NCBI GenBank assembly: GCA_002345145.1
Contig: DDVC01000059.1
Coordinates: 1-40,002 of the forward strand
Direction: 5' to 3'
DNA from: Bacteroidetes bacterium UBA2322
Lineage (GTDB): Bacteria; Bacteroidota; Bacteroidia; Chitinophagales; UBA2359
DNA: 40,002 nucleotides
Shown here: in pieces, positions 20,501-26,941 of the stretch
How the letters are laid out: each line of letters opens with the position of its first letter
Numbering within the stretch: position 1 is the stretch's first letter
The notes under the pieces: model-generated
What the model was told of the DNA's origin: nothing
Database searches by the model: none
Seen by the model: only the letters and a program-made list of their open reading frames with translations
Translations under genes and position numbers: made by a program

Positions 20501-21794
20501 GGGAGTCGCCCATATTATTTACCGTAAGGTTGATGCGGTAGGCGGTAAAATCGATAAGACAGGAGGTGGTAACCGTTACATCGGGCGGAGTACAACTGCC
20601 TATACAGGTTATAGGCACATCTACCGTATAAGTGCAGCCGGGTAAACCGTTTGAGATGTTGAAAATGGCGCTGGTGCCGTTATCGCCCGGGTTAAATGAC
20701 TGGGTGAGGCTGGTGGGCGTACCGTTTATGGTAAAATTACAAGGCACACTGATAGAAATGGCGCACCCCGGGTCTTGGATATTGCTGGTATTATCAATTA
20801 AAATTTGCGAGGGGTCTATTGCCGGAAAAACGGTAAAGGTAATAGGTTGGTTAGTTGCCAGAACCGAGTTATCATTGGTACACCATACCGATACGGAGTA
20901 GGTTACATTGATAGGGTCGCAAGTATTGTTGATGGGGCTTACAAAGGGTTGGGCGGCGGTGCTGGTAAAACCATTAGGTCCTGTCCACTGGTAAGAAGCA
21001 TTGAACACCTGCGGCACATTGAACTGCACGGCTAACTGGGTATTAGCTCCCGAACAAACTTGTGCCGGACCAATAACCGACTGAAAAACCGGACAGGGTG
21101 CAGGGCAAGGCGTAACGGTAAACTGCACCGGCGGTCCGCAAAAAGTTTGGGTAAGGTTATATTGGTTGATAAAGAAAGTAGCAGGCCCGATATTATAAGT
21201 AGTAGCGCCGCCACCAATAGAGATAGTCCACGTACCATTAGGGTCGCCTTGCAAACCAAATAAACTGATATCAATAGGAGATAGGGCGTTTACCGTAGAA
21301 ATGGGCAGCGGCGGCGGCGCAAGGGTGGAGCCATCGGGCAAGATGAGGGTAATGGTTACATCGCCCGTACCCCCAATGCTAATGGGCAAAGCGCCGCTGT
21401 AAGTAGCGCCCGGTCCGTAACATAACCCGCTAACGTTAAAACTAAACGAAGCAGGAGCTGTGCCGCTAAAATTGGGTACATTAAAACTCTGTGCGGGTAT
21501 GGTAGTGCCTGCCAAAAAACAGGGTGTAAGGGTTTTATTGCCCGGGCTGCTGCAACTGGGGGTAAAGGTGATATTGGAGCCGGTAGCGCCATTACTCCAT
21601 GTAACCGAATTGGCTAAACTTGCCGGTGTGGTGGTGATGGATACGTTTTGCGGCGGAGCATTGCCCGATATGGTGCCGGGTCCTACCGGATTGCTTAAAC
21701 ACTGGGCTGCCGTTTTTGTTGGGCTTAAATAACACAACACTGCCAAGAGCAACAATATGTAGCTTGTAATTTTAGGGAGAAAAGATGTTTTCAT
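8592..21794 (-). CDS. Giant modular secreted protein with T9SS C-terminal sorting domain (4400 aa)
   Basis: An N-terminal Sec signal (basic start, hydrophobic ILLLLAVLCYL, cleavage near TKTAAQ) and a C-terminal Por/T9SS type A domain (VYDLTGRLVHTD...YPVGVYMLTLNN, about 4312-4400) mark it as a cell-surface or released cargo of the type IX system. About 4215-4305 is an Ig/cadherin-like domain (ISV-type, FTPTPGFTGQIVIDFTVTDG). About 935-1370 holds five Ig-like units (C-x-G...FEWY...TTYTVFFT). About 1450-3700 contains five composite blocks, each opening with a CCG motif. Inside them are six P-domain-like units with GEICPxITGTxWxIxPL, FPDGS and GDPNGTWTI. About 3765-4208 holds five tandem ~85-residue units starting CxPPxVxF. 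Cysteines are abundant. No enzyme domain is visible, so adhesion or matrix is the likely role. No disruption of the frame over 13.2 kb. Confidence 0.9.
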   Translation of the reverse strand: MKTSFLPKITSYILLLLAVLCYLSPTKTAAQCLSNPVGPGTISGNAPPQNVSITTTPASLANSVTWSNGATGSNITFTPSCSSPGNKTLTPCFLAGTTIPAQSFNVPNFSGTAPASFSFNVSGLCYGPGATYSGALPISIGGTGDVTITLILPDGSTLAPPPLPISTVNALSPIDISLFGLQGDPNGTWTISIGGGATTYNIGPATFFINQYNLTQTFCGPPVQFTVTPCPAPCPVFQSVIGPAQVCSGANTQLAVQFNVPQVFNASYQWTGPNGFTSTAAQPFVSPINNTCDPINVTYSVSVWCTNDNSVLATNQPITFTVFPAIDPSQILIDNTSNIQDPGCAISISVPCNFTINGTPTSLTQSFNPGDNGTSAIFNISNGLPGCTYTVDVPITCIGSCTPPDVTVTTSCLIDFTAYRINLTVNNMGDSPSFIALPSQGVQIPINAPGSYTLGPFPNNEYVNVKLINLLNPSCNVNLGNFTRGCKPCPSLNNVFTNFQSSPNACEGDIITLNAVTNGGVAGVDFLIKWKANGEYIPGGVGSPYSYVLTAPGCEVNEVQFTAELTCLTNGAPASQTQVSTPIIKVYPSLTFNVDFFRSPDPCVVAPVASAECAGNLAFTFTPTANLNPGNASVQVNYTARVIGAPNSCATTGRYTVSCPNCNDTAGDGTPLYQSVCWGESFTVDNTGALATSPGYFTRWTVSNAATGAPITTFGPFGNPGNFSPNTFINNGSFLPAGGTYCFTPSLVFDGTDINPALSGTQSSIVVGQSNITLSPLNISAPSCSNSPACTCILGIPLVTDIDCYQITPGLYNGTHTFSGIPYCEGISSYNITISVTDNIGDLFNPFSQGGISSDFPAPLNQQNNDGTWTLFNYTGNPNGKSVNITAIYLNPFSTGNLSWNVTITYFNNPPYPLVCNTCHDVGEPSCVELLPPVQLNAIPTQAPICEGTPVNLTKLTPAANQPGTFFWYDGNPATNGVLVLNPGEVYPTNGQTYFVLFREINDESCSGTQSVTFTVIPKPVLNTPPPLPPICLGGSINLLALNPFITTASGTIQWFIGDPDVDGAPLATPNNVIPIGSERYYALFTDATTGCKNKLFVQANYLPTPLLLSVLPDICPGEQADLAALQPQLIADPGLFEWFTASGTQLFPNNQGQILVNPTVGTTYTVFFTSLATGCTGFTTVSFIINALPTLVQPTVTNPVCAGEVVNLTQFESQITGGAAGTIEWFLGNPASGGILLNGSTTQLNPATQTPTATDVYFLRFTAAATGCQNTLSFSYPFAPGPNLSPFPANNFVCANAAPVNLIALQPLISNNATFEWYKGNPATTGILLDGDGIPIAEDNPAAQPIPAGTTVVYYAILTSSATGCIDTINLSYTAYLPLTGATANYNCDAGLQVNLSGVSGGSGAGYTVAANSPNQPGNVLDYLATWTVIVTDNAGCTQTLTGASNCPTCEAGAANALANNRLCCGGSLLITNTTAVLDLPQDFVIGWAVTPQAQGPVTDAAGVLAANELGRVYQGNEDYSLNFDYTCLGLPTDYPPGRYLATPFISERPPEVGPPAPIVYNPAQGCLPDGEICPVITGTGWVINPMVITFPDGSQLNVNQELAFGAPIDETLLGLIGGTLPCLSLADLYSGDPNGIWTISITNTGTGSIGFSAPDFFVTVPAAGCSLLTQDQVNFVAGVSGLIPAGQTTNININVPSPQVVIPTLTYDPDSGCIPEGEFCPQITGSNWAINPLIITFPDGSQLNINDAAGGLTITPALLGALGGNLPCLALDSLFQGDPNGTWSIFVNNVGTGTVFFNIPDFEVVTDAASCTLISQDEVVTIPGTAGAVPPGNSLTLNIQVPPIPSLFPAINEDCNDYGAPVEIVLLGDIAYQSVSATCVNSNTNLYSVSVTGLSGGAPQFIPTANYVFPAPATFNAATNTYTFQTTITGFPYTFQIANSLPSAGGGNCPVSATINLDPCICIPPVVGFATQCINDNQFAVLVNIAQTGSSPTYNITDNQGTPPQTGITAAGAYLYGVYTNGTAVNVTLVSVADALCNLSSGAITDVCTPCNAGVPTVASNIVCCNDVATIVPQGFYAEPGNIIAWAVSISPITGPDDLVFASQVAPGVGSNYALQYENANCQLPAGFYYATPFIAQTPGEVPQPDPIVFNPALGCNPVGEICPLISGTGWVINPLIISFPDGSSINVAEQLIGANVPITPDLLATVGGNLPCIPLSTLYNGNPNGTWTISVTNTGTGAVSFALPAFNVTVNAASCALISQDQVTTIGAVSGTIQGGASGLINIQIPNPNTEIPDFPTFDPNCQDFGESLQLTIVDPITFNLTAACNDSNNDGDFDQILVTANSLAGGAPAIFPSAQYVLPAGFTQISSGVYQATLPLDLGQTNYTVSVGSSQPGQSGGCETAQTITLPFCPVGCINPTVLFGSFCDNTAEGQFLVSVNITDMGFGNAGYLLTNSANSNTLTANATGIYQIGPFESGTPVTITLTGTTRPECVVTSSTLEQTCESCNAGIAFASGSSNVVCCGETLSISSNDFSLSDGTIVAWAFGNSPITNPTQVANALNVAPGNANNGYDFTNDCSLDPGTYYLTPFIAQTPGEAPPAPPVIYEPALGCNPVGEICPVISGTGWAINPILISFPDGSTVNVVQQFLGANLTITPELLAGIGGLPCIPLSTLYNGDPNGVWTISVNNIGSGAVNFEIPGFDIVVDAAACPLITENQVTSLGAVSGTITGNTQGSINIVVPNPNTEIPDFPTYNPTCQDFGDAIAVVVAEAITYNFTLTCNDPDGDGVSSGYLATISNISGGSPAVVPGVTYVLPSGFTQTTPGVYTAVLPPSTSSPVSVTVGSTDGGCSTTLTQALPACFFACQPPVAGFLTACNEDGTYFVNVNVVNFGAGNTAYTITNSATAQTVTITSAGITQLGPFDAGTAVTVQVTGNNDATCSITGTPAVPDCTNCTTGATNPITDNVICCGNSVTVGVTGANTASGNIIAWALSNSPVTNEAGLEDPKGVWPANADGSYTYNNNNCSVEPGVYYFTPFIAEDPGSAPPPDPIIYDPAIGCNPVGEICPIITGTNWVIDPLLITFPDGSTINVLQELAGLNIPITPALLGALGGLPCLPLSTLYDGDPNGTWTITINNTGTGAVNFEIPEFNVVVSAAGCPLITEDQVTTIGAVAGSVAGGTTGTVDIVIPNPNEVIIIQPEPDPIIYDPDIGCTPIGEICPVITGTGWVIDPLLISFPDGSTINVIQELAGLNVPITPALLGALGGLPCIPLSTLYDGDPNGTWTISVNNIGTGDVSFEIPEFNVVVSAAGCPLITEDQITVIGAVGGTVPGGTSGLIDIVIPNPLPPIESDFPTIDPNCTEFGEPVEVVFVDDINFTLTVACRDLDGNGLADDYLATISNLSGGAPAVLTTASYVLPAGFAETTPGVYTLSLPLSSSGAYSATVSSTAGDCAETKTASFPACITSCVPPTATFVPDCLEGDTGNFYVLVTVSNMGAGNLSYTLSNSQNSATQTITATGSVQAGPFTNGSTVTLTLTGNNEPACSASSNPLTGNCTECFVGTAFIGTGVSGNVLCCGETLPVSLSNAILLSGNVVGWALSATPITATAGLSSAVATFAANNGNGLNLTHNCTLPAGNYFLTPFAADAAGFPAVNAACEAFGSAVQVVLVDPITFDFDLTCYDPDGNGVADGYTATISNLSGGAPAVLPLANYVLPTGYTQTLPGIYTQTLSAAVTGTQSAQVSSSIPGLTGNCAVTNTQNLPDCNFTCTPPQVVFTANCLSNNSFEAVVNVVGLGTGLSYTLTDNQGTAPITITQTGTYNFGSYANNTNVLILLTDNTDNECFAASGNLTANCTPACVLPNVAFEPVCLGDIGFQIQATVTDLGSGAAFTLSDNQGSTPIQITDTGVFILGLHANNTVVTATLTNNDDASCTVSSGSLTADCTPPPVCTLPTVTFTTDCIDENGFAAIVNLSALGSSGSYIITDDQGSTPQLVIASGIYSYGSYSNNTSVIITITDNDDPTCTVVSELLTNDCSTGCVPPVVTYSVSCVNTNLFAVAVTITGVAGSSYVITDNLGAAPQTVVASGTFNYGSYPSGSSVVISITEQGNSSCGVVSGVITGDCSQGCSPPVVGFTVECIDTESYQVLVNIAALGSSATYTLSDNLGAVGSLTITQSGIYNFGPYAGNTEVILTLVSEDNTNCNVSSQPLSIDCANEQVPPVIPTDIVIIVPSGGQGVTFNVFDYVTDPNGDPMTLVDMEIPVAGGTLTFNPDGTVTFTPTPGFTGQIVIDFTVTDGTFTVSGTLIIDVVTGIGAVDIPNFALTAIVPVPAKEWVRLDFTTSIPGQVLLSVYDLTGRLVHTDRFDAQSGANSKLLNISAYPVGVYMLTLNNGIMPVTGKLVKD
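9170..10500 (-). repeat. Five tandem ~85-residue units (C-terminal array of giant protein)
   Basis: Each unit starts with C-x-P-P-x-V-x-F or a close variant, has a second cysteine about 10 residues on, a central YxLTDNQG or YVITDNLG turn, and ends near LTxDC. Related single units also occur earlier, between the P-domain-like modules. They resemble small beta-sandwich modules. Confidence 0.8.
11761..12678 (-). repeat. Near-identical adjacent P-domain-like modules (459-bp period)
   Basis: The segment starting gggttgggtatcacaatatc occurs at 11761 and again at 12220, a period of 459 bases or 153 residues. The two modules differ mainly at silent positions, so this duplication looks younger than the others in the gene. 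Confidence 0.75.
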
Positions 21795-22006
21795 CTTAGC
21801 GATTGGGGTATGGTTAAATATAAATTTTGAGGGATTGCCCGTTTACCGGCGTAAACAATTTTACTAATGTGGCGGAAAACAGCGCTCTTTTTTTTGAAGC
21901 CCCAAAAATAGTAAACTTGCCGTTATTAACCTTTATTAACCCGATTAAAATAGCAGGGTTGCCGTTTTGGTTACATTAGTTTTACAAAGAAAGGGCGTAT
22001 AAAACA

Positions 22007-22046
22007 AAACAGGCGTACAGTTGCCTAAATAACTGTACGCCTGTTT
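22007..22046. terminator. Strong hairpin, possible terminator
   Basis: Left arm aaacaggcgtacagtt (22007-22022) and right arm aactgtacgcctgttt (22031-22046) are a perfect 16-bp inverted repeat with an 8-base loop. It lies about 450 bases downstream of the cytochrome c stop codon and about 210 bases upstream of the giant gene. It may stop transcripts from the cytochrome side, but the distance is unusual. Confidence 0.55.
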
Positions 22047-22216
22047 ATGCTAAATTAGGCGTTATGGGTTGCTAACTTTCACTCATAACAATACAGACGC
22101 AGGGCTGTGCGTTTGTACATTATTCAACGCGAGGTTGGAATTAAAATGAATGCCCGATAGGGGAAAAGCCTGTGTGTGGTTTAGAAGCGCCGGTTAAAAA
22201 TAGGCAACAGATTACG

Positions 22217-22410
22217 TTGCGCTGCACCTGATAATAAACAAGGTACGCCTCAGTGCTACCAAGATTATGAGGCGCTACCCCTTGCCCTTGTATGGTTACC
22301 TACCAACACCCATAAATTGGCGCGCTTGTTTTGCAAAGGTGCAGCGCACCAAAATATAGGTAGTAACCATGTTAAATGCCCGATTAACAAGGTGCAGCGC
22401 ACCGAAATAT
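22217..22410. repeat. Small dispersed palindrome GGTGCAGCGCACC, three copies
   Basis: GGTGCAGCGCACC occurs at 22338-22350 and 22391-22403, both followed by RAAATATA. A half copy in opposite orientation (TTGCGCTGCACC) lies at 22217-22228. This is typical intergenic repeat DNA; no function is evident. Confidence 0.7.
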
Positions 22411-22495
22411 ATCACCCCACCTGTCTGAAATCCTTTTGTGGTAAGCCTTTGTGCAAGTTCATAAATCCAACCTCACATTATTCACTCTTCACTTT

Positions 22496-23479
22496 TTACT
22501 CATGCACTACTACCTCTTTTACTTCATTATACACAGGCGGTAGCGATTTGAGGTAATGGTAAATGGCTGTAAGGTCGTTATCGGTAAGGGAGGTATAACA
22601 CTCCCAAGGCATGATGCTGTTTTTTACGGTACGACCTGTTTTTTTGAAACGTGCAATAAACTGGTCTTTATCCCAATTGTAAATTTTACCGGTTTTAGGG
22701 TCGGGTGTAAGGTTGGGAGTATAAACCCAAGTATGCGGGTCTTCATAAACATCGGGCGTTTTTTGCCCTCCGGCATAGGGTTGCCCTATAAACTTTCCGG
22801 TCATCAAGTCGGCATTGGTATGGCAATCGTGGCAACCGGCCACGTGGTTGGCAAGGTAAGCGCCGTATTGGGCGGTGGTATCTTGTACTACGGTTTTGGC
22901 AATTTCGCCTTTGGGTCCGTAAGGTGTAACCAAAAAAGCCATTACCCCTTTCATCATGAAGTTAAGTTCATCAAGTGGTATTTCTTTTTTAACCGCAGGT
23001 TGGCTGCGCAAAAAAGAAATAATAGCCTGCAAATCGGCATCGCTCACGTTGCCAAACGACATAAAAGGGAACATTACCTCATTGTTATGTCTTACGCCGT
23101 ATCTTATCATTCGGGCAAGTTCGGCATCGGTATAACGACCAATGCCGGTTTCTTTATCGGGCGTAAGGTTTTTGGCGTGAATTTTTGCGCCGGGCATGTT
23201 AAATTCTAAACCGCCCGATAATGGGAGGGTGAAAATTTTTTGTGCAAGGGTTTCCAAATCATCTCGGGAGGCAGCGCCGTGGCATACGGCACAATGCGCC
23301 GGTCCATACACCAAATACTTGCCATGAGCAATAACGGCGCTATCGGTTACGGCTACAACATTGGGATAGGGTTCATTCAGTTTAGGCGGATAGTTTAGGT
23401 AAACCGCTGCTACAATCATAGCTACAAGGGCAACTATAACAATGCCCGTCCATTTAAGAATGGTTAAAACTGTTTTCAT
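22496..23479 (-). CDS. Membrane-anchored diheme cytochrome c
   Basis: 327 residues. An N-terminal hydrophobic segment (about 10-28) acts as signal or anchor, placing the haem domains in the periplasm. There are two CxxCH haem-binding motifs: CAVCH (63-67) and CHDCH (near 215). Candidate axial Met ligands lie in MFPFMSFG and IMPWECYTS. The architecture matches two-domain class I cytochromes such as the electron-donating subunits beside gluconate/alcohol dehydrogenases, but no dehydrogenase is adjacent here. A -7-like box CAAAGTTA on the plus strand (23575-23582; TAACTTTG on the minus strand) lies about 95 bases upstream, with no clear -33 box. Confidence 0.88.
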   Translation of the reverse strand: MKTVLTILKWTGIVIVALVAMIVAAVYLNYPPKLNEPYPNVVAVTDSAVIAHGKYLVYGPAHCAVCHGAASRDDLETLAQKIFTLPLSGGLEFNMPGAKIHAKNLTPDKETGIGRYTDAELARMIRYGVRHNNEVMFPFMSFGNVSDADLQAIISFLRSQPAVKKEIPLDELNFMMKGVMAFLVTPYGPKGEIAKTVVQDTTAQYGAYLANHVAGCHDCHTNADLMTGKFIGQPYAGGQKTPDVYEDPHTWVYTPNLTPDPKTGKIYNWDKDQFIARFKKTGRTVKNSIMPWECYTSLTDNDLTAIYHYLKSLPPVYNEVKEVVVHE

Positions 23480-23786
23480 TTTGTGTTAAGTTAGGAGGTT
23501 AGTAATGTTGCTTTGGGGGCGCTTTTTTGGTTTTAAGGCGCGGAGGAGTATGGCAATTGGGGGCAAAAGTTAATCAAAGTTAAGGTTTCTCCTAACATTG
23601 CATATCCTATTGCACATTTTTTATCAGATTGATGGTAAAATCCATAAAATTCCCCGATATTTTTTCCGGCACAGCATTTTGCGGCTTTCCTGCACAACCA
23701 AACGGCTTGCCGCAACAACATTATACGCCGCAAAAAAATGGTACGACAGGCTGTTGTGTTCTGGCTTGCCTGCAGCAAAGTTCCGC
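23480..23786. other. Intergenic region, nothing definite
   Basis: Apart from the possible -7 box of the cytochrome gene at 23575-23582, I see no gene, repeat or hairpin. Short ORFs on both strands have no protein-like composition or start context. Confidence 0.5.
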
Positions 23787-23924
23787 CTATGGATCGGGCT
23801 TATTTACCCGTTTTTTTTTACCCGATGATTTACCTTTTTCTCTTCGTTTTTCTTTGGCGTTAGGGTTTATGAGGCCAAGCAGTTGATAGGGGTCGTAATC
23901 GGATTTTTTGGTTTCAGGTTGCAT
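23787..23924 (-). CDS. Small basic hypothetical protein (45 aa)
   Basis: From ATG at 23924 the product has an acidic/polar start (MQPETKKSDYDPYQLLGL) and a very basic tail (KEKRREKGKSSGKKKRVNK). The composition suggests a small nucleic-acid- or ribosome-associated protein, but I recognise no family. A longer in-frame start at 24008 would add 28 residues with no clear domain. It could be spurious. Confidence 0.4.
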   Translation of the reverse strand: MQPETKKSDYDPYQLLGLINPNAKEKRREKGKSSGKKKRVNKPDP

Positions 23925-24270
23925 GGTTTGTTTACAGTTAAGTAGGTTATAACTAATTATTGGGGCAAATTTACCCCGCTTTATGCTTGGTAAACAAACC
24001 AAATTCACCCCGATTTTCGGAATTTACACACCCGTCAAAACCCTGCTTCTATTACTGCAATCCCTTACTGCAAAAGGATTGCAGCACAAAACAAAATTTG
24101 ATGTTTAGGCGGAGCTTTGCGGTTAAATATCTGCGCTTAAAACGATGATTGTAAAGGCACGTAGGCTACAAGAATGAACTGAGTTGTTTGCCCTTGTGTT
24201 TACATGCGTCAATTTGTTAACCAGACAGCGGCGGCGGCCTGTTTCCACTGCTATACTTATGTTTCCGCCC
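23925..24270. other. Intergenic region, nothing definite
   Basis: No gene, RNA or repeat that I can support. Its right end contains the palindrome at 24268-24287. Confidence 0.45.
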
Positions 24271-24287
24271 TTACTGAACAGTAAGGG
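24268..24287. repeat. Palindrome overlapping the GH31 stop codon
   Basis: cccttactg / cagtaaggg with a 2-base centre, perfect 9-bp arms. It includes the TAA stop of the alpha-glucosidase gene. No T-run follows on the minus strand, so it is a weak terminator candidate. Confidence 0.5.
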
Positions 24288-26745
24288 TTGTAAACCGAGC
24301 GGGCAGGATTACTTCATATACCGGCTTATGTACCGATGCGGCACGGTTAATGGCAATTTTTTGCCCATTGGCAAGGCAGGCGACGGGGGTAAAGGGCAAC
24401 CCGTGCAGCGCTAATTTAATGGTGGTATAGGCAGGGGTAAAATTGCCGGTAGTGGTGTGTGTAAGGTTTACGCTGTGTTCATTGCCCTTATTTACAAAGG
24501 TGTGCAAGAGGTAGTTGTGTAGCAGGTAAGAGAGGTTTTCGCCTTCGTCTTCGTAGTAGTGGCTTTGGGTGGTATTGGGGGCAAAATATAGGTGCAGGGT
24601 GAGTTGGTCTATCAATTTTTCGCCTACGTACTGCATAACCGGAAAATGTGGAATAACTGCGCCTTCTTTAACAAAAAACGGAATGTGGTGCAGGGGTGCA
24701 TCTACCCTGTGCTTTTGATTGCCGGCAAGCAGGTGGTCGGTATAATAGTGGTACCAGTTGCCTTTGGGCAGATAAACGCGTGCCGTTGTTTTGGTAGGTT
24801 TAATAACGGGGCGCACTAAAATATGGTCGCCAACCAAAAACTCAATTTCGCGCTTGCAAGCTACGGGGTCGGTTTGGTCATAAAAACTAAGGGGTTTAAT
24901 AACGGGGGTTCCGGTGGTGTGGTACTGCCAAAAAGCGGTGTACAGGTAAGGCAGCAATTGGTAGCGCATTTCAATGGTAGCTTTGGCAATAGAGGTGTAA
25001 GGTTCGCCAAACACCCATGGTTCGCGGTCGGTAATTGGTTTTTGGTTAATATCGTAAGCCGAAACATCGGCATTTGCGCCCATAGAGTGCGTGCGGAAAA
25101 ACAGGTGAAAAGCGCCTAACTGCAACCAGCGCACAAATAACTCGGCATTGGTAATGCCGGAAAAACCGCCAATATCTGACCCAATAAAAGAAAAGCCCGA
25201 TATGCTCATGCGCTGGCATTGCAGGTTGGCTATTTGGAGGTGTTCCCAAGAGGCAGAGTTATCACCTGTCCAGCAGCAGGCGTAGCGCTGCCCACCGGCA
25301 TAAGAGGCGCGGGTAATTACAAAGGGGCGTTTTTGGGGGTTTAAGTTGGTTAAACCCTCTTGTGTAGCGCGCGACATTTGCATGCCATATACATTGTGTG
25401 CTTTTTGGTGGCTGCAAGCGTGCCCGTCGTAATGGTGGCGCACGTGGTCGGGAAAAGTTTTTCTTTTTACCTCAAAAATGGCGGGTTCGTTCATATCGTT
25501 CCAAAAACCGCTTACGCCTAATTGGGTGTAAAAATGGTTGTGTAGTGTGCCCCACCACTTGCGCACTTGTGGGTTGGTAAAATCGGGAAAAACGCACTCG
25601 GGTGGCCAAACCGATGCCCGCATGAGTTTACCATTATCTCTTCGGCACCACACATCGTTTTCGGTTCCCGATTGGTAAACGGCATAGTCTTTATCTATCA
25701 AAATACCCGGGTCTATGATAGTAATGGGTTTAAAGCCTTGTGTTTTAAGGTCGGCAAGCAGTTGTTTGGGGTTAGGAAATCGGGATTTATCCCAGGTAAA
25801 ACATCGGTAGCCGTCCATGTAATCAATGTCAAAGTAGAGTGCATCGCAGGGTATTTGGCGTTGTCGGAATTCCTCTGCAATTTGTCTTATGTGGCTTTCG
25901 GGGTAGTAGCTCCAGCGGCATTGGTGGTATCCCAGCGCCCAAAGCGGTGGCAGAGCCGCTGTGCCGGTAAGTTGGGTGTATTGGGTGGCAACGTGTTGTA
26001 GTTGGGGTCCGTAAATAAAGTAGTAGTTAATATCGCCGCCGGCGGCAGAAAAACTGCTTACTTGGTTTCCCTGCCGGTCAAAACTGAAACGGGTGCGGTA
26101 GGTATTGTCTAAAAAAATGCCGTAGGCGGTTTGGTTGTGCAGGGCATAATAAAACGGAATGGCGCGGTAAATGGCATCGGTATCTGCTTGGTAGTGAGAG
26201 GCATCTGTACACCAGTTTTCAAATGCCTTGCCCCTAAGATTGTTGCTGAGGTGGGGTTTATCGCCTAAGCCAAGGTACATTTTACCAAGCGGGGCTTTTT
26301 TGGTTACTTTTACCTCTGTAATGCCCTCCAAAATGCTCTCCCTAAGGTAAAAGCCGGTATCGTCTTCGCAAATTGCATTGCCGTTTAAATCGTAAATGCG
26401 CAGCAGCAGCCTATGTTTAGAAACCACACAACACAGCTTGCCGGTGTATATTTCAATGGCATGTTCGGTTTGCACATAGTGTACGGTGGGTGGCTGCGGG
26501 GTAAACTGTGGGTTGAGGGCATAAGAAAAATCGGGGTCAAACTCTCCGTCTATGGAGTATCGGAAGCGGATAATGGTATCGGTAATTACGTTTACAAGCA
26601 GGGTTACTTTGTTTTCGCATTGCAAACTGAAAGCCGCAGCATCGGTTTGTTCAAAGGCAATGAGCCTTCCGGGAAAATGCCGCCGTACTACATCATCGTA
26701 CCGTTTATGAACGCTTTCGTGAGCAATGTTGTCTGTTTGTTGCAT
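24271..26745 (-). CDS. Glycoside hydrolase family 31 alpha-glucosidase
   Basis: 824 residues from ATG 26745. Family GH31 enzymes hydrolyse alpha-linked glucose (or xylose) from the non-reducing end by a retaining mechanism. The catalytic nucleophile is the first Asp of FWNDMNEPAIFE (near residue 415). The acid/base region appears as CCWTGDNSASWEHL (near 493), and DALYFDIDYMDGYRCFTWD precedes it in the barrel. The N-terminal beta-sandwich (1-200) and the C-terminal beta domains are complete. No signal peptide, so it is probably cytosolic and acts on imported maltodextrin-like sugars. An upstream in-frame TTG (26784) overlaps the promoter box and is unlikely as start. Confidence 0.92.
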   Translation of the reverse strand: MQQTDNIAHESVHKRYDDVVRRHFPGRLIAFEQTDAAAFSLQCENKVTLLVNVITDTIIRFRYSIDGEFDPDFSYALNPQFTPQPPTVHYVQTEHAIEIYTGKLCCVVSKHRLLLRIYDLNGNAICEDDTGFYLRESILEGITEVKVTKKAPLGKMYLGLGDKPHLSNNLRGKAFENWCTDASHYQADTDAIYRAIPFYYALHNQTAYGIFLDNTYRTRFSFDRQGNQVSSFSAAGGDINYYFIYGPQLQHVATQYTQLTGTAALPPLWALGYHQCRWSYYPESHIRQIAEEFRQRQIPCDALYFDIDYMDGYRCFTWDKSRFPNPKQLLADLKTQGFKPITIIDPGILIDKDYAVYQSGTENDVWCRRDNGKLMRASVWPPECVFPDFTNPQVRKWWGTLHNHFYTQLGVSGFWNDMNEPAIFEVKRKTFPDHVRHHYDGHACSHQKAHNVYGMQMSRATQEGLTNLNPQKRPFVITRASYAGGQRYACCWTGDNSASWEHLQIANLQCQRMSISGFSFIGSDIGGFSGITNAELFVRWLQLGAFHLFFRTHSMGANADVSAYDINQKPITDREPWVFGEPYTSIAKATIEMRYQLLPYLYTAFWQYHTTGTPVIKPLSFYDQTDPVACKREIEFLVGDHILVRPVIKPTKTTARVYLPKGNWYHYYTDHLLAGNQKHRVDAPLHHIPFFVKEGAVIPHFPVMQYVGEKLIDQLTLHLYFAPNTTQSHYYEDEGENLSYLLHNYLLHTFVNKGNEHSVNLTHTTTGNFTPAYTTIKLALHGLPFTPVACLANGQKIAINRAASVHKPVYEVILPARFTTLTVQ

Positions 26746-26781
26746 GGTATAGTGGGTGTGTTTTGAGAGTAAAAGAGGGCG

Positions 26782-26789
26782 CAAAGATA
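26782..26789 (-). promoter_or_regulatory. -7 box of the GH31 gene (TATCTTTG)
   Basis: On the minus strand TATCTTTG followed by CGCCC is the classic Bacteroidota -7 box. It gives a leader of about 30 bases to ATG 26745 and argues against the TTG at 26784 as start. No clear -33 box. Confidence 0.6.
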
Positions 26790-26806
26790 GTTAAAAGTGA
26801 ATAGTT

Positions 26807-26840
26807 GTTAGTGGTTAGTAGTTAGTAGTTAGTGGTTAGT
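26807..26840. repeat. 7-bp microrepeat (GTTAGTR)
   Basis: Head-to-tail units gttagtg, gttagta, gttagta, gttagtg, gttag between the GH31 promoter and the IS3 element. A related low-complexity array (ctcataa units) surrounds the IS insertion site. Confidence 0.8.
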
Positions 26841-26941
26841 TTTGGTAGATAGTAGATGGTATCGGGTAGTAGGTAGTAACCCTCTCATAACTCATAACTT
26901 GTGGTGTCCTGAAATAGCTTGCCCTCAAAAATCACCTAAAC

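Larger units (their letters stand above)
21795..22495. other. Intergenic region with hairpin and small palindromic repeats
   Basis: No gene seen in these ~700 bases. The region contains a possible -7 box for the giant gene (TATTTTTG on the minus strand, 21910-21903, without a clear -33 box), a perfect 16-bp hairpin at 22007-22046, and small GGTGCAGCGCACC palindromes. Confidence 0.6.

Noticed and set aside
23598..23886. Plus-strand ORFs of 76 and 85 residues
   Set aside because: They overlap each other and the minus-strand small ORF and lack protein-like composition.
24592..26001. Plus-strand ORFs inside the GH31 gene, up to 144 residues
   Set aside because: Antisense to a clear alpha-glucosidase.
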